From assembly GCF_014284365.1 (NCBI RefSeq), contig NZ_JACOGG010000012.1, positions 90,030 to 154,029 on the forward strand: 64,000 nucleotides of DNA, in the 5' to 3' direction. The first letter of the stretch is position 1. Each line of letters begins with the position of its first letter. The notes under the pieces are model-generated. The model was given only the letters and a program-made list of their open reading frames with translations, did no database searches and was not told the origin of the DNA. Origin of the DNA: Cognatundibacterium rugosum (lineage in GTDB: Bacteria > Pseudomonadota > Gammaproteobacteria > Burkholderiales > Burkholderiaceae_D). This document shows positions 38,670-47,701 of this stretch, piece by piece. Position numbers and translations under genes: made by a program.

Positions 38670-40481
38670 TCAGATCCCCCTTCTTTGGGTGGCCAGTCTG
38701 GCCACGACAGCCACCAGACGATCCACTTCCTCGCAGGTGTTGTAGAACGCCAGCGAAGGCCGCACGGTGGCTTCGAGACCAAAACGACGTAGTATGGGTT
38801 GGGCGCAATGGTGGCCAGACCGGACTGCGATACCCTCCTCATTGAGCGCTTTACCGACTTGCTCGGTCTGATATCCAGCCAGCACAAACGACAAGACGCT
38901 GGCTTTATCTTGCGCCGTTCCGACCAGACGCACACCGGGTATCGCTTGCATGCCATGGGTGGCATACACCAGCAAATCATGCTCGTAGCGGGCAATGTTT
39001 TCTATGCCGATACGCTCGATGTAATCAATTGCAGCCCCCAGTCCGACTGCATCAGCGATGTTGCCGGTTCCCGCCTCAAAACGCGCTGGTGGTGGTTGAT
39101 ACACGGTGCGTTCAAAGCTCACATCGGCAATCATATTGCCACCGCCTTGCCAGGGTGGCATTTCTTCCAGCAAGGCACGCTTGCCATACACCACGCCTAT
39201 CCCGGTTGGGGCAAATAATTTGTGTCCGGAAAACACAAAAAAATCGGCATCCAGCGCTTGTACGTTGACCCGTATATGCGAGACAGATTGCGCGCCATCG
39301 ACCAACACTTTGGCACCGGCCTGGTGCGCCAGTTCTATGATCTGCGCAACCGGAACCACGGTGCCCAGCGCATTCGATACTTGCGTAACGGATACCAGTC
39401 TGGTGCGGCTATTGAGCAAGCGGCTGAACTCACTGAGCATGACCTGACCATTGTCATCAACCGGTATCACCCGCAGCTTCGCACCTTTACGCGCCGCCAG
39501 CTGCTGCCAGGGCACGATATTGGCGTGGTGCTCCAGATGTGAAACGATGATTTCATCATCCTTGCCTATCTGCTGCTCCCCCCAGGTATTGGCGATCAGA
39601 TTGATGCCTTCGGTGGTGCCGCGTACAAAGATAATTTCTTCCGGCGAAGCCGCACCGAGAAAACGGGTGACTTTCTTACGCGCAGCTTCATACGCATCGG
39701 TGGCACGGGCAGCCAGTTCGTGCGCAGCACGATGGATATTCGAGTTTTCGTGCGCGTAAAAATAAGCGATACGGTCTATCACCGATTGCGGTTTCTGGGT
39801 GGTCGCAGCATTGTCGAACCAAACCAGCTGACGCCCATTCACTCTTTCCTGCAAAATGGGGAAATCAGTGCGTATCGCATGCACATCAAACGGCGGCCTG
39901 GCACTGGCTGCCAGATTTGGCACGGCGCCCGCATGATGTCCACTGGGACCGGGATATCTGGCCGGTTCAATAAAGTAATAGGCTTGCACAGGATCAGACG
40001 AACGAGCTGCCGCGATCCCGCCAGAATGCAGCGCCGGCTCATCCTTGCTCAGCAAACCACGCAGATCGTGGTCTGTCGGCGTATTAAAACTTTGCAGGTC
40101 GGGCAAACGGTGACCACCCGCAACAGAAGGATAGGCGCTGGCTTCACCCAGAAAATAATAGGGGCTGCTAACTGGCGCAGGATTATGTGCAGGCTGTAGT
40201 CCGATCGCCGGAAGCGCCGCAGCATAGCCTTGCGGCACGCCCTGCGCCAGCCCTGATTTAGGCGAAGCTGGCAGCGCTTCAGGCAAACCCCGCGGTGCAG
40301 CTTGCAACGCGGGTGCGGGTAAGGCTCCCGCATTGCCCGTTACTGCCTGGCGCTCTGGGCGCTCTGGTCTGACTTCCCCGTTTGGCAAGGTGGCGAAAAA
40401 GTCATTCGCCAGTTCTGCCAATTGCGCCAACGCTGCCGGGTCAGGCAAACCACTGCTATAAGGTAGTGGAGCTGTACTCAT
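38670..40481 (-). CDS. encapsulin cargo: cysteine desulfurase with long disordered N-terminus
   Basis: A 603-residue protein. Residues ~197-595 are a SufS-type cysteine desulfurase with VWFDNAATTQKPQ, PLP lysine K421 (FSGHKLFAPTG), and persulfide cysteine C559 (RSGHHCAQPILRRFG). The first ~195 residues are Ala/Pro/Gly-rich and absent from ordinary SufS. They include an N-terminal helix-like segment (PDPAALAQLAELANDFFATL, ~13-32) and two related motifs, YYFLGEASAYPS (108-119) and YYFIEPARYPG (168-178). Such extensions are the known cargo-loading region of family 2A encapsulin cysteine desulfurases. The start lies 5 bp after the encapsulin stop. It presumably acts inside the shell, moving sulfur from L-cysteine. 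Confidence 0.93.
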   Translation of the reverse strand: MSTAPLPYSSGLPDPAALAQLAELANDFFATLPNGEVRPERPERQAVTGNAGALPAPALQAAPRGLPEALPASPKSGLAQGVPQGYAAALPAIGLQPAHNPAPVSSPYYFLGEASAYPSVAGGHRLPDLQSFNTPTDHDLRGLLSKDEPALHSGGIAAARSSDPVQAYYFIEPARYPGPSGHHAGAVPNLAASARPPFDVHAIRTDFPILQERVNGRQLVWFDNAATTQKPQSVIDRIAYFYAHENSNIHRAAHELAARATDAYEAARKKVTRFLGAASPEEIIFVRGTTEGINLIANTWGEQQIGKDDEIIVSHLEHHANIVPWQQLAARKGAKLRVIPVDDNGQVMLSEFSRLLNSRTRLVSVTQVSNALGTVVPVAQIIELAHQAGAKVLVDGAQSVSHIRVNVQALDADFFVFSGHKLFAPTGIGVVYGKRALLEEMPPWQGGGNMIADVSFERTVYQPPPARFEAGTGNIADAVGLGAAIDYIERIGIENIARYEHDLLVYATHGMQAIPGVRLVGTAQDKASVLSFVLAGYQTEQVGKALNEEGIAVRSGHHCAQPILRRFGLEATVRPSLAFYNTCEEVDRLVAVVARLATQRRGI

Positions 40482-40486
40482 GGGGT

Positions 40487-41416
40487 TTATTTATAAGTAT
40501 CCGGATAATCATGGAACTTGCCGATTTCTACATCGTCAAGCACCGCCAGTGCATCGTCAGACTGTATCGCGAGTGAGCAATACAGAGAAATCAGATACGA
40601 AGAAATTGCATTGCGGCTGATCCCCATGAAACGCACGGATAAGCCCGGGCTCTGCTCTCCGGCCAGACCTGGCTGGAATAAGCCAACCACACCCTGACGT
40701 TTATCTCCGACGCGCAGCAACAAAATTTTGGTTTTTCCATCGGCCACCGGAACTTTGTCCGAAGGAACCAGGGGAATACCACGCCAGGTCAGGAATTGCG
40801 ATCCAAACAGGCTGACAGTAGGCGGTGGCACACCACGTCGTGTGCATTCGCGACCAAACGCTGCGATCGCCAGCGGGTGAGTCAGGAAAAATGCGGGTTC
40901 CTTCCAGACCTTGCTCAGTAACTCATCCAGATCATCTGGGGTAGGTGCGCCGGTCAGCGGGAAAATGCGCTGTTCTTCAGCCACGTTGGCGAGCAGACCA
41001 TAATCAGGATTGTTGATCAGCTCACTTTCCTGGCGCTCTTTAATGGTTTCTACCGTCAGACGTAACTGCTCCTTAATCTGGTCATGCGGACTGCTGTACA
41101 GATCAGAAACCCGGGTATGCACATCAAGTACGGTGGATACCGCATTCAAAAAGTATTCGCGCGGCTTTTCATCGTAATCGACAAAGGTTTGTGGCAATTC
41201 AGATTCATCACGCTGGGAACAGGCCACCCGCACATCGCGTGGATTTTTTACCTTATTTAAACGATAGATACCCGCTTCGACCGGCAACCATTCCAGCAGA
41301 TGTGTGAGCCAGCGCGGGCTGACGGTGGACAGCTTAGGAACGGTTTTCGTTGCATTCGCCAACTGGCGTGCTGCATCATCACTCAGTGCTAATTGCGGGG
41401 AAGGTACTTCTGCCAT
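40487..41416 (-). CDS. family 2A encapsulin shell protein (SrpI-like)
   Basis: A 309-residue HK97-fold shell protein. The sequence (LPQTFVDYDEKPREYFLN, PHDQIKEQLRLTVETIKERQESELINN, SLFGSQFLTWRGIPLVPSDK, LFQPGLAGEQSPGLSVRFMGI) is that of the SrpI/family 2A encapsulins, which self-assemble into ~25-nm protein cages. The length equals that of the cyanobacterial SrpI (from memory). No cyclic-nucleotide-binding insertion is present, so it is type 2A rather than 2B. The start at 41416 has GGAGCAGAT before the ATG; an in-frame ATG six codons earlier is less likely. Flanked by its cargo desulfurase and by serine acetyltransferase and rhodanese genes. Confidence 0.95.
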   Translation of the reverse strand: MAEVPSPQLALSDDAARQLANATKTVPKLSTVSPRWLTHLLEWLPVEAGIYRLNKVKNPRDVRVACSQRDESELPQTFVDYDEKPREYFLNAVSTVLDVHTRVSDLYSSPHDQIKEQLRLTVETIKERQESELINNPDYGLLANVAEEQRIFPLTGAPTPDDLDELLSKVWKEPAFFLTHPLAIAAFGRECTRRGVPPPTVSLFGSQFLTWRGIPLVPSDKVPVADGKTKILLLRVGDKRQGVVGLFQPGLAGEQSPGLSVRFMGISRNAISSYLISLYCSLAIQSDDALAVLDDVEIGKFHDYPDTYK

Positions 41417-41495
41417 ATCTGCTCCAGGAATCAAGGTGGTTGAAAAATCAAGGTTGAAGGTGACGCAAAATCGCTAAAAAAAATCCTGCGTCTGA

Positions 41496-42479
41496 TCAAG
41501 TATCAGAGGCAGGAAAATGTTGTATTTGCTGCTGTATTTGCTGTTGAGGCCCAGCCTGTGTCACATGAGCACCGGCCGGTACATCCTGGGTAATCCAGAC
41601 ATTACCGCCGATCACAGCACCACGCCCCAATGTGATACGGCCCAACACAGTCGCACCGGCATAAATCACGACATCGTCTTCGACAACGGGATGACGTGGC
41701 AGGCCTTTTTGCAGATTACCCTCTGCATCAGTAGGAAAGCGTTTAGCGCCCAAGGTCACAGCCTGATAGATGCGTACATTGGCGCCTATCACGGCAGTCT
41801 CTCCAATCACCACACCAGTACCGTGGTCAATAAAAAAGCCGGTTCCTATACTGGCACCGGGATGGATATCAATACCGGTCTGGGCATGCGCCAGCTCGGC
41901 GGCGATGCGTGCCAGCAAAGGTAAACCTAAGCGATACAATTGATGCGCGATACGATGATGTATCAGCGCCAATATGCCGGGATAGCACAGCAGCACTTCA
42001 TCCACACTGCGCGCCGCGGGATCGCCCTGATAAGCGGCCAACACATCGGTATCGAGTAAAGTCCGGATTTCCGGCAATGCACGCGAGAAGCTGCGTACAA
42101 TTTGCAAGGCCAGATGCTCGACATCCGCAGACTCCTGCGCCTGATAACGGGCCGCATACTGCAGCTCCAGTCTGGCTTGCGCATACAAGGAGTGCAGCAC
42201 CAAATCCAGCGTATGACCAACATAAAAGTCTTCGCTCTCCTGACGCAACTGCACTGGTCCCAATCGCATAGGAAACAAAGCGCCACGTAAATCAGCCAGT
42301 ATCTGCGCTACCGCGTCGCGCGACGGCAGCTCGCGGCCACCGGGCTCCGTGGGTCGGCGACGCGCTTCGCGCCATTGTTGCCTGACTGCAGATAACTCAC
42401 TGACCACACGTTCTATATCAAATACCGGAGCACGACTATCGACGGCAACAATATTCTTGATTCTGGCATTCGCACTCAT
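41496..42479 (-). CDS. epsC: serine O-acetyltransferase (EpsC/CysE type)
   Basis: A 327-residue enzyme that makes O-acetyl-L-serine, the carbon acceptor for cysteine synthesis. The N-terminal helical region (~1-185) precedes a left-handed beta-helix of hexapeptide repeats: IDIHPGASIGTGFFIDHGTG, VVIGETAVIGANVRIYQAVT, and IGGNVWITQDVPAGAHV. The catalytic His-Asp region is in DIHPGA and HGTGVVIGE. The ATG at 42479 is chosen for GGAGTGAACAG; the open frame upstream overlaps the rhodanese gene and is not protein-like. In the encapsulin operon it would supply the cysteine pathway feeding the desulfurase (inference). Confidence 0.93.
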   Translation of the reverse strand: MSANARIKNIVAVDSRAPVFDIERVVSELSAVRQQWREARRRPTEPGGRELPSRDAVAQILADLRGALFPMRLGPVQLRQESEDFYVGHTLDLVLHSLYAQARLELQYAARYQAQESADVEHLALQIVRSFSRALPEIRTLLDTDVLAAYQGDPAARSVDEVLLCYPGILALIHHRIAHQLYRLGLPLLARIAAELAHAQTGIDIHPGASIGTGFFIDHGTGVVIGETAVIGANVRIYQAVTLGAKRFPTDAEGNLQKGLPRHPVVEDDVVIYAGATVLGRITLGRGAVIGGNVWITQDVPAGAHVTQAGPQQQIQQQIQHFPASDT

Positions 42480-42507
42480 CTGTTCACTCCGTCTGTGCAG
42501 GCTAAAT

Positions 42508-42972
42508 TTAGCTTTGTATCCACGGCAAACCGTGGAAGCGCCAGCCATCTTCCGTGCCTCGATGATGCTGCGCATTGATCTCACCCTCGAAGCCTTCGAG
42601 CACATTGTGGACATCAGTAAATCCAGCCTTTCTGGCCGCTTCTGCCGCCAGGGCAGAACGCTTACCGCTACGACATAAAAGCAGGATTTTTTTATCTTTT
42701 GCGACTTTCGCTTCGAGTTCGCGCACAAAACGCGGATTACGGGTCAGGCTGGTACCAGTTGCCCAGGCCACGTGCAGGCTGTCAGGCACATAACCGACAA
42801 AGCTGCGCTCCTCAGTTGTACGCACATCCACCAACACTGCCGCTCCACTGGAGAACAGCGTCCAAGCCTGCTGCGGTGATACGCCATCGTCCGGTGCCAG
42901 GATCAGCGGCGCTGCACTGTTGAGCGCATCCTGTTCGGCCCGGGAAATGGGATCATGTAATACGGCGCTCAT
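42508..42972 (-). CDS. rhodanese-like sulfurtransferase, first gene of the encapsulin operon
   Basis: A 154-residue single-domain rhodanese. The domain spans ~30-145, with VLVDVRTTEERSFVGYVPDS, the active-site cysteine loop LLLCRSGKRSALAA and the FTDVHNVLEGFEGE closing motif. It can carry persulfide sulfur to or from the encapsulated desulfurase (inference). AAAGGAGG lies seven bases before the ATG, the strongest ribosome-binding site of the operon. The serine acetyltransferase gene starts 28 bp downstream. Confidence 0.92.
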   Translation of the reverse strand: MSAVLHDPISRAEQDALNSAAPLILAPDDGVSPQQAWTLFSSGAAVLVDVRTTEERSFVGYVPDSLHVAWATGTSLTRNPRFVRELEAKVAKDKKILLLCRSGKRSALAAEAARKAGFTDVHNVLEGFEGEINAQHHRGTEDGWRFHGLPWIQS

Positions 42973-43609
42973 ACGCTCGCCTCCTTTGCTGAATCTTTAC
43001 AAAATTTTTGCTGCAACTTTTACATTGCGATTAGCAAGCATAAGAAACATACGGGCTGAGGAAAACGAATAAATACGCACTTAGATATAACAATTGTGTG
43101 TTCACCGCCTCACAAAAATTGCAAATAAAATATCTTCCATGGAAGATGGCGATCAAAAGTCATTTCCGTACCAGGTGGAGAGCGCCTGCAAAGTGGATAG
43201 GCGATACGGCTCATCGGTTGCTATTTGGCAACTCAAATGGCCCCTAAGCAGGCGTACGCTGCGTCAATTCCATGCTAACGGCTTAAACATGTGGACGCAG
43301 CAGCGTTCGTTCAGTATTCTTGCTGTATCTGGATGAAAGTTTTTTCTTGGAAAAGATTTCAGATTCTGCATAAGCAAACAACCAGCCTAAAGAATAGTCA
43401 GGGCATTAAGCAGGTAATCTGAACATGATTGAGAAAATCGTCATCCCCAACTGAAAGCATCAAGATCACGACCCTTCATCACTCAGTACGACTTCCTGTA
43501 TGCCAGGCAAACCCATCGGCGCTGATATCGCATCAACAATGGACAGGCGGGCACAGGCTTTTTGTTGAATGGCGTGTTCATTTTTAAGCAATAAATGAAG
43601 GAGTTAACC
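42973..43609. other. divergent intergenic region upstream of the encapsulin operon
   Basis: 637 bp between the rhodanese gene and the DUF3334 gene. It must contain both promoters. The clearest element is the 16-bp palindrome at 43132-43147. An 80-codon frame at 43094-43336 has no ribosome-binding site and no recognisable domain, so I do not call it a gene. Confidence 0.5.
43132..43147. repeat. 16-bp perfect palindrome in the encapsulin/DUF3334 divergent promoter region
   Basis: ATCTTCCATGGAAGAT, with no spacer, 160 bp upstream of the rhodanese start. It is a possible operator; the regulator is unknown. Confidence 0.4.
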
Positions 43610-44305
43610 ATGGTCCCGGAAGAAACAAGTGTCGTCTACGGAACAGAGGATTTACTGGCGAGTTTATGTAACTCCGTCATCCGCGTTCTGAATGTCGCGA
43701 CACACAGCAAAGTGCATTATTCCGCGATGGTGCAGCGTATTACCAAGATCGGTCTGAAACCGGATATTGGCTGTTTTGTGCTGTTTGATGGCGGTTTTTC
43801 AGGGCTGGTCGTGTTGAATTTCAACGGCGAGACTGCATTAGAAATCTACGAAAAATACATGCTCAACATGGGCATGCCCAAATCTGAACTGGCAACCTCT
43901 TTCACATCGGATGAAGTCGCGAATATTCTGGGCGAACTGATGAATCAGATCGTCGGTGATTTCACAGGTAAGATACGGCGCGAACTGCAGACCAATATCA
44001 CCCAAAACCAGCCGAAAATGCTGGTGCTGAATAAGCAGGTCATGCTGAGTGTAGATACACCACTGGACCGGCCGGAGCTGCGCCGCGTCTCCTTCTTCAC
44101 TGAAAAAAACAATATCTTCTATCTGGAACTGGCGATAGACCGTACCGAATTCATCAAGCTGCATGATTTCGACGCGCATGAAATACCGGATCCGGATGCC
44201 TTGCTGGACTATGAGCAATCGGGACACGAAACGAGCAAAGCACCCGCTGTGGCATCCCAAGCTGACGATGATAACGATGAGTTACTCAAGTCTTTAGGCA
44301 TGTAA
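43610..44305 (+). CDS. DUF3334 family protein, CheX/CheC-like
   Basis: A 231-residue cytoplasmic protein. The sequence (TEDLLASLCNSVIRVLNVAT, GCFVLFDGGFSGLVVLNFNG, EVANILGELMNQIVGDFTGK) resembles DUF3334. It has the two-lobed look of CheX/CheC phosphatases, whose signature ExxN is matched by GELMNQIVGD near residues 105-115. The C-terminal ~35 residues are acidic and end in DDDNDELLKSLGM. The ATG at 43610 is preceded by AAGGAGTTAACC; an ATG five codons upstream overlaps that site. A phosphatase or chemotaxis role is an inference from fold resemblance. Confidence 0.72.
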   Translation: MVPEETSVVYGTEDLLASLCNSVIRVLNVATHSKVHYSAMVQRITKIGLKPDIGCFVLFDGGFSGLVVLNFNGETALEIYEKYMLNMGMPKSELATSFTSDEVANILGELMNQIVGDFTGKIRRELQTNITQNQPKMLVLNKQVMLSVDTPLDRPELRRVSFFTEKNNIFYLELAIDRTEFIKLHDFDAHEIPDPDALLDYEQSGHETSKAPAVASQADDDNDELLKSLGM

Positions 44306-44329
44306 GACAAAAACAAACTTTGTAATCTG

Positions 44330-44355
44330 AACGGCACCTGCGTGTGCCGTTTTTG
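44330..44355 (+). terminator. intrinsic terminator after the DUF3334 gene
   Basis: ACGGCAC-CTGCGT-GTGCCGT followed by TTTTTGC, 25 bp after the stop codon. Confidence 0.88.
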
Positions 44356-44393
44356 CATCTAAAAATCAGCGCCGTCGCGTGTCTGTCAAGCAT

Positions 44394-44427
44394 AAAAAAA
44401 CGCTGCCTGATGCAGACAGCGTTTTTT
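44394..44427. terminator. bidirectional terminator between DUF3334 and lctP
   Basis: AAAAAACGCTG...CAGCGTTTTTT with inner CTG/CAG pairing. The A-run and T-run on opposite sides fit termination of both converging units. Confidence 0.88.
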
Positions 44428-44464
44428 GTTCCAGCCCTTGTAAAGTGAGGCATGAGCCTGAACA

Positions 44465-46168
44465 TCAATGTGGAATTGTGCCTGGTATCAGGTAGGCCTG
44501 AATACAAGTCATGATGCCGATCACACAGGCGAAAAACAGGCTGTGACGCAGTGTAAAGCGGAACAATTCCGACTCACGATTCACCAACCCGGTTGCCGCG
44601 CAGGCCACTGCGATGGATTGTGGTGAAATCATTTTTCCGGTCACGCCGCCAGTTGTGTTTGCAGCGACCAGCAAGGTATTAGACACGTCAATCTGGCTCG
44701 CTGTAGTGTTTTGCAGTGAGCAAAACAAGGCGTTAGACGATGTGTCTGAACCGGTCAGGAATACCCCCAGCCAGCCGAGGAAAGGGGAGAAGAAAGGAAA
44801 TGCCGCACCGGTACCGGCCAACAGCAACGCCAGCGTCGACGACATACCGGAATAGTTAGCGACAAACGCAAAGCCTAATACCAGGCCAATGGACAAGACC
44901 GAACGCTTGAGTTCAAGTACCGTTTCCGCAAATGCCAGCACCGCATCACGTGGTTTGAGACGCAATAAGATGGCGGACAGTATCGACGTCAGCAGGATAG
45001 CCGTGCCGACCGCAGACAACAGATCAAGCTTGAGTATGGCTTCGTATGGTTTAGGGCTGGCGACGATAGGCGCAGTCTTGACGACCAGCTGATCCAAAAA
45101 CGGCACATGAAATTTCAAGACGCTGCCAGCCAGTGCGCCATTGGCGGCAAACAAGGCTTTGAAGGGTTTCAGGCTCCAGATCGTAACGATCAGCGTGAGC
45201 AAACCAAACGGCGCCCAGGCACGGATAGTCTGTGCGGTGGAATACGGGGAACGACGCTGCTCGCGTGTACTGCCCGCATTGCCGGCTGAAGCGCCGCCAT
45301 GTAAAGATAATGCTGCGGCGCCGCCACCAACATGCTGTACCTGACGTGCGCTGGCCGGGCTCCAGTATTTGAGGAATACAGTTAAGCTGATCAGGCTGAC
45401 CAGTGCCGAAGTAATATCCGGTAATTCAGGACCGATGAAATTCGAGGTCAGATATTGGGTCACGGCAAAACTGCCACCGACCACCAGCGCAGCAGGCCAG
45501 GTTTCACGCACACCTTTGAAACCGTCCATCATCCATACCAGCCAGAAAGGGACGAATACAGACAGGAAAGGTAATTGACGACCAGCAGTAGCGCCGATCA
45601 GGAAGGGGTCGATCCCAGTGACCTGACCTGCCACAATAATCGGTATCCCCATCGCACCAAATGCCACCGGCGCGGTATTAGCGATCAGGCACAGACCCGC
45701 TGCGTATAAGGGATTGAAGCCCAGGCCAACCAGCAAGGCAGAGGTAATCGCGACTGGAGCCCCAAAGCCCGCTGCCCCCTCCAGAAAAGCACCAAACGAA
45801 AAGCCGATCAGCAGCATCTGCAAACGCTGATCGTCAGTGATCGATAACACCGAGGCGCGTATTACTTCGAACTGACCGGTTTTCACCACGATTTTATACA
45901 GGAACACTGCGGTGATAATGATCCAGGCGATCGGCCACAAGCCATATGCAAAACCATAGCCAGCAGCAGCCAGTGCCTGAGTCAGCGGCATACCGTATTC
46001 AAAAACAGCGACAGCCAGCGCCAGCGCCAGCGTGATGGCAGCAGCAATATGACCTTTAATGCGAAACACGGCCAGTGCTACAAAGAAAAAAAGGATAGGA
46101 ATACTGGCGACCAGCGCCGATAAACCCAGGCTCCCTAAGGGCGTGTAAATCTGATTCCAAACTTGCAT
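44465..46168 (-). CDS. lctP: L-lactate permease
   Basis: A 567-residue LctP-family transporter with about 14 hydrophobic segments importing lactate/glycolate with protons. Landmarks are [57 protein letters not shown] and [20 protein letters not shown]. The ATG at 46168 has GGAGGAGACCAGA upstream; the frame could begin at a TTG five codons earlier but that would overlap the site. Last gene of the lutA-lutC-lutB-lctP operon. Confidence 0.95.
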   Translation of the reverse strand: MQVWNQIYTPLGSLGLSALVASIPILFFFVALAVFRIKGHIAAAITLALALAVAVFEYGMPLTQALAAAGYGFAYGLWPIAWIIITAVFLYKIVVKTGQFEVIRASVLSITDDQRLQMLLIGFSFGAFLEGAAGFGAPVAITSALLVGLGFNPLYAAGLCLIANTAPVAFGAMGIPIIVAGQVTGIDPFLIGATAGRQLPFLSVFVPFWLVWMMDGFKGVRETWPAALVVGGSFAVTQYLTSNFIGPELPDITSALVSLISLTVFLKYWSPASARQVQHVGGGAAALSLHGGASAGNAGSTREQRRSPYSTAQTIRAWAPFGLLTLIVTIWSLKPFKALFAANGALAGSVLKFHVPFLDQLVVKTAPIVASPKPYEAILKLDLLSAVGTAILLTSILSAILLRLKPRDAVLAFAETVLELKRSVLSIGLVLGFAFVANYSGMSSTLALLLAGTGAAFPFFSPFLGWLGVFLTGSDTSSNALFCSLQNTTASQIDVSNTLLVAANTTGGVTGKMISPQSIAVACAATGLVNRESELFRFTLRHSLFFACVIGIMTCIQAYLIPGTIPH

Positions 46169-46239
46169 TCTGGTCTCCTCCAATATGCATTTATTAAATT
46201 GAATGTAGTGGTTTACAACGAAACAGTGTCAGGCCCGGC

Positions 46240-47691
46240 TCAGTCGGTTTTCCCTTTGTCTTTGAGCAATTCGGAAAAGCTGCGCGGGGCCGGTTTTAAG
46301 GGGGTGCGGTGTGCAGTCCAGCCCATCTGTGTGGTCGGTGTCAGATGTCTGAAGCGCGTCACCATCCAGCGGAAGCTGCGGTATAACTTCGGCGTGGCAT
46401 AAGCACCACTCCAGAATTTCCAGATCATTTTTTCGCTTTGCGAAAAATGTGCGCCCTGCCCTTTTAAAGGATGCGCAACTTGCTCTTGCGGATGGCGGTT
46501 CGCCTCGGTGCGCAGGCGTACCAGTAACTCAGGAATCGGTATCCGGACCGGACACACTTCTGCGCAGGCGCCACACAATGAGGAGGCGGTAGCCAGATCG
46601 GCAGTACTGTCCAGCCCCAGCAAATGCGGTGAAATAATTTTCCCTATCGGCCCCGGATAAGTGGTGCCATAGGCATGACCACCGATACGCGCATACACCG
46701 GGCAATGGTTCATGCAGGCACCGCAGCGTATGCATTGCAGCGTGCTGCGTAATTGCTGATCGGTGTAAGCCTGAGTCCGGCCATGGTCGAGCAGGATCAG
46801 GTGCATCTGGCGCGGACCATCTTTTTCGCCGGCGCGGCGCGGACCCGAAATCAGATTGAAGTAAGTGGTGATCGCCTGCCCCGTTGCAGAACGCGTCAGC
46901 AGGCTGGACAAGGGCACGATGTGCTCCAGTTTTTCCACTACTTTTTCTATGCCCATCAAGGCGATATGCGTGTCCGGTACAGTAGTGGATAAGCGGCCAT
47001 TGCCTTCATTCTCAACCAACCACAAGGTCCCGGTATCAGCAGCGGCGAAATTCACGCCTGAAATACCAATATCGGCGTCAACAAAAGCCTGACGCAGCGC
47101 ACGGCGGCCAGTCTGGATCAGTGTATCGACATCGTCGCTATAAGGTGTATCAGGAATATGTTCGGCAAATAATTCACCAATATCCTGTTTGGTTTTGTGG
47201 ATCGCGGGCATCACGATATGCGAAGGTTTTTCATCGGCCATCTGCACGATGTATTCCCCCATGTCAGATTCCAGACACTGGATGCCATGCTGTTCCAGCG
47301 CATGGTTCATTTCAATTTCTTCACTGACCATGGACTTGCCCTTGATCACACGGATAGCCTGTTGTTGACGCGCGATCTGCAAAATCAACTGATTCGCTTC
47401 CTCTGCATTCTGCGCCCAGTGCACTTGCACGCCAGCCTGCGTCAGCTTGAGTTCTAGCTCTACCAGCAAATCGGGCAGGCGTGCCAGCGCGTGCTGGCGT
47501 ATCGCTTCGCCCAGATCGCGTAATTGTTCCAGTTCACTTTGATCCGGAAATTGCACACTGCGTTTATTCTGTAAAAAATCCATCGCGCCACGAAAGCTTT
47601 GACGCAGCTTAGGATCATTCACTGCCGCTTTGCTGCGCGCCTGGAAATCGGCGGGGGCAACAAACTGTAAAGGCTGAACCTGGTTTTTCAT
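46240..47691 (-). CDS. lutB: lactate utilization iron-sulfur protein LutB
   Basis: A 483-residue subunit of the LutABC L-lactate dehydrogenase complex. The N-terminal LUD domain (~60-300) includes VKGKSMVSEEIEMNHAL and the DIGISGVNFAAADTGTLW segment. Two [4Fe-4S] motifs follow, CIRCGACMNHCPVYARIGGH and CGACAEVCPVRIPIPELL. The start is at 47691 with AAGGAGCACAAG immediately upstream. The frame runs further back into lutC sequence and is not used. Confidence 0.95.
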   Translation of the reverse strand: MKNQVQPLQFVAPADFQARSKAAVNDPKLRQSFRGAMDFLQNKRSVQFPDQSELEQLRDLGEAIRQHALARLPDLLVELELKLTQAGVQVHWAQNAEEANQLILQIARQQQAIRVIKGKSMVSEEIEMNHALEQHGIQCLESDMGEYIVQMADEKPSHIVMPAIHKTKQDIGELFAEHIPDTPYSDDVDTLIQTGRRALRQAFVDADIGISGVNFAAADTGTLWLVENEGNGRLSTTVPDTHIALMGIEKVVEKLEHIVPLSSLLTRSATGQAITTYFNLISGPRRAGEKDGPRQMHLILLDHGRTQAYTDQQLRSTLQCIRCGACMNHCPVYARIGGHAYGTTYPGPIGKIISPHLLGLDSTADLATASSLCGACAEVCPVRIPIPELLVRLRTEANRHPQEQVAHPLKGQGAHFSQSEKMIWKFWSGAYATPKLYRSFRWMVTRFRHLTPTTQMGWTAHRTPLKPAPRSFSELLKDKGKTD

Positions 47692-47701
47692 CTTGTGCTC
47701 C

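Noticed and set aside
43094..43336. 80-codon plus-strand frame in the encapsulin/DUF3334 intergenic region
   Set aside because: No ribosome-binding site, no recognisable domain, and it overlaps the palindrome and likely promoters.
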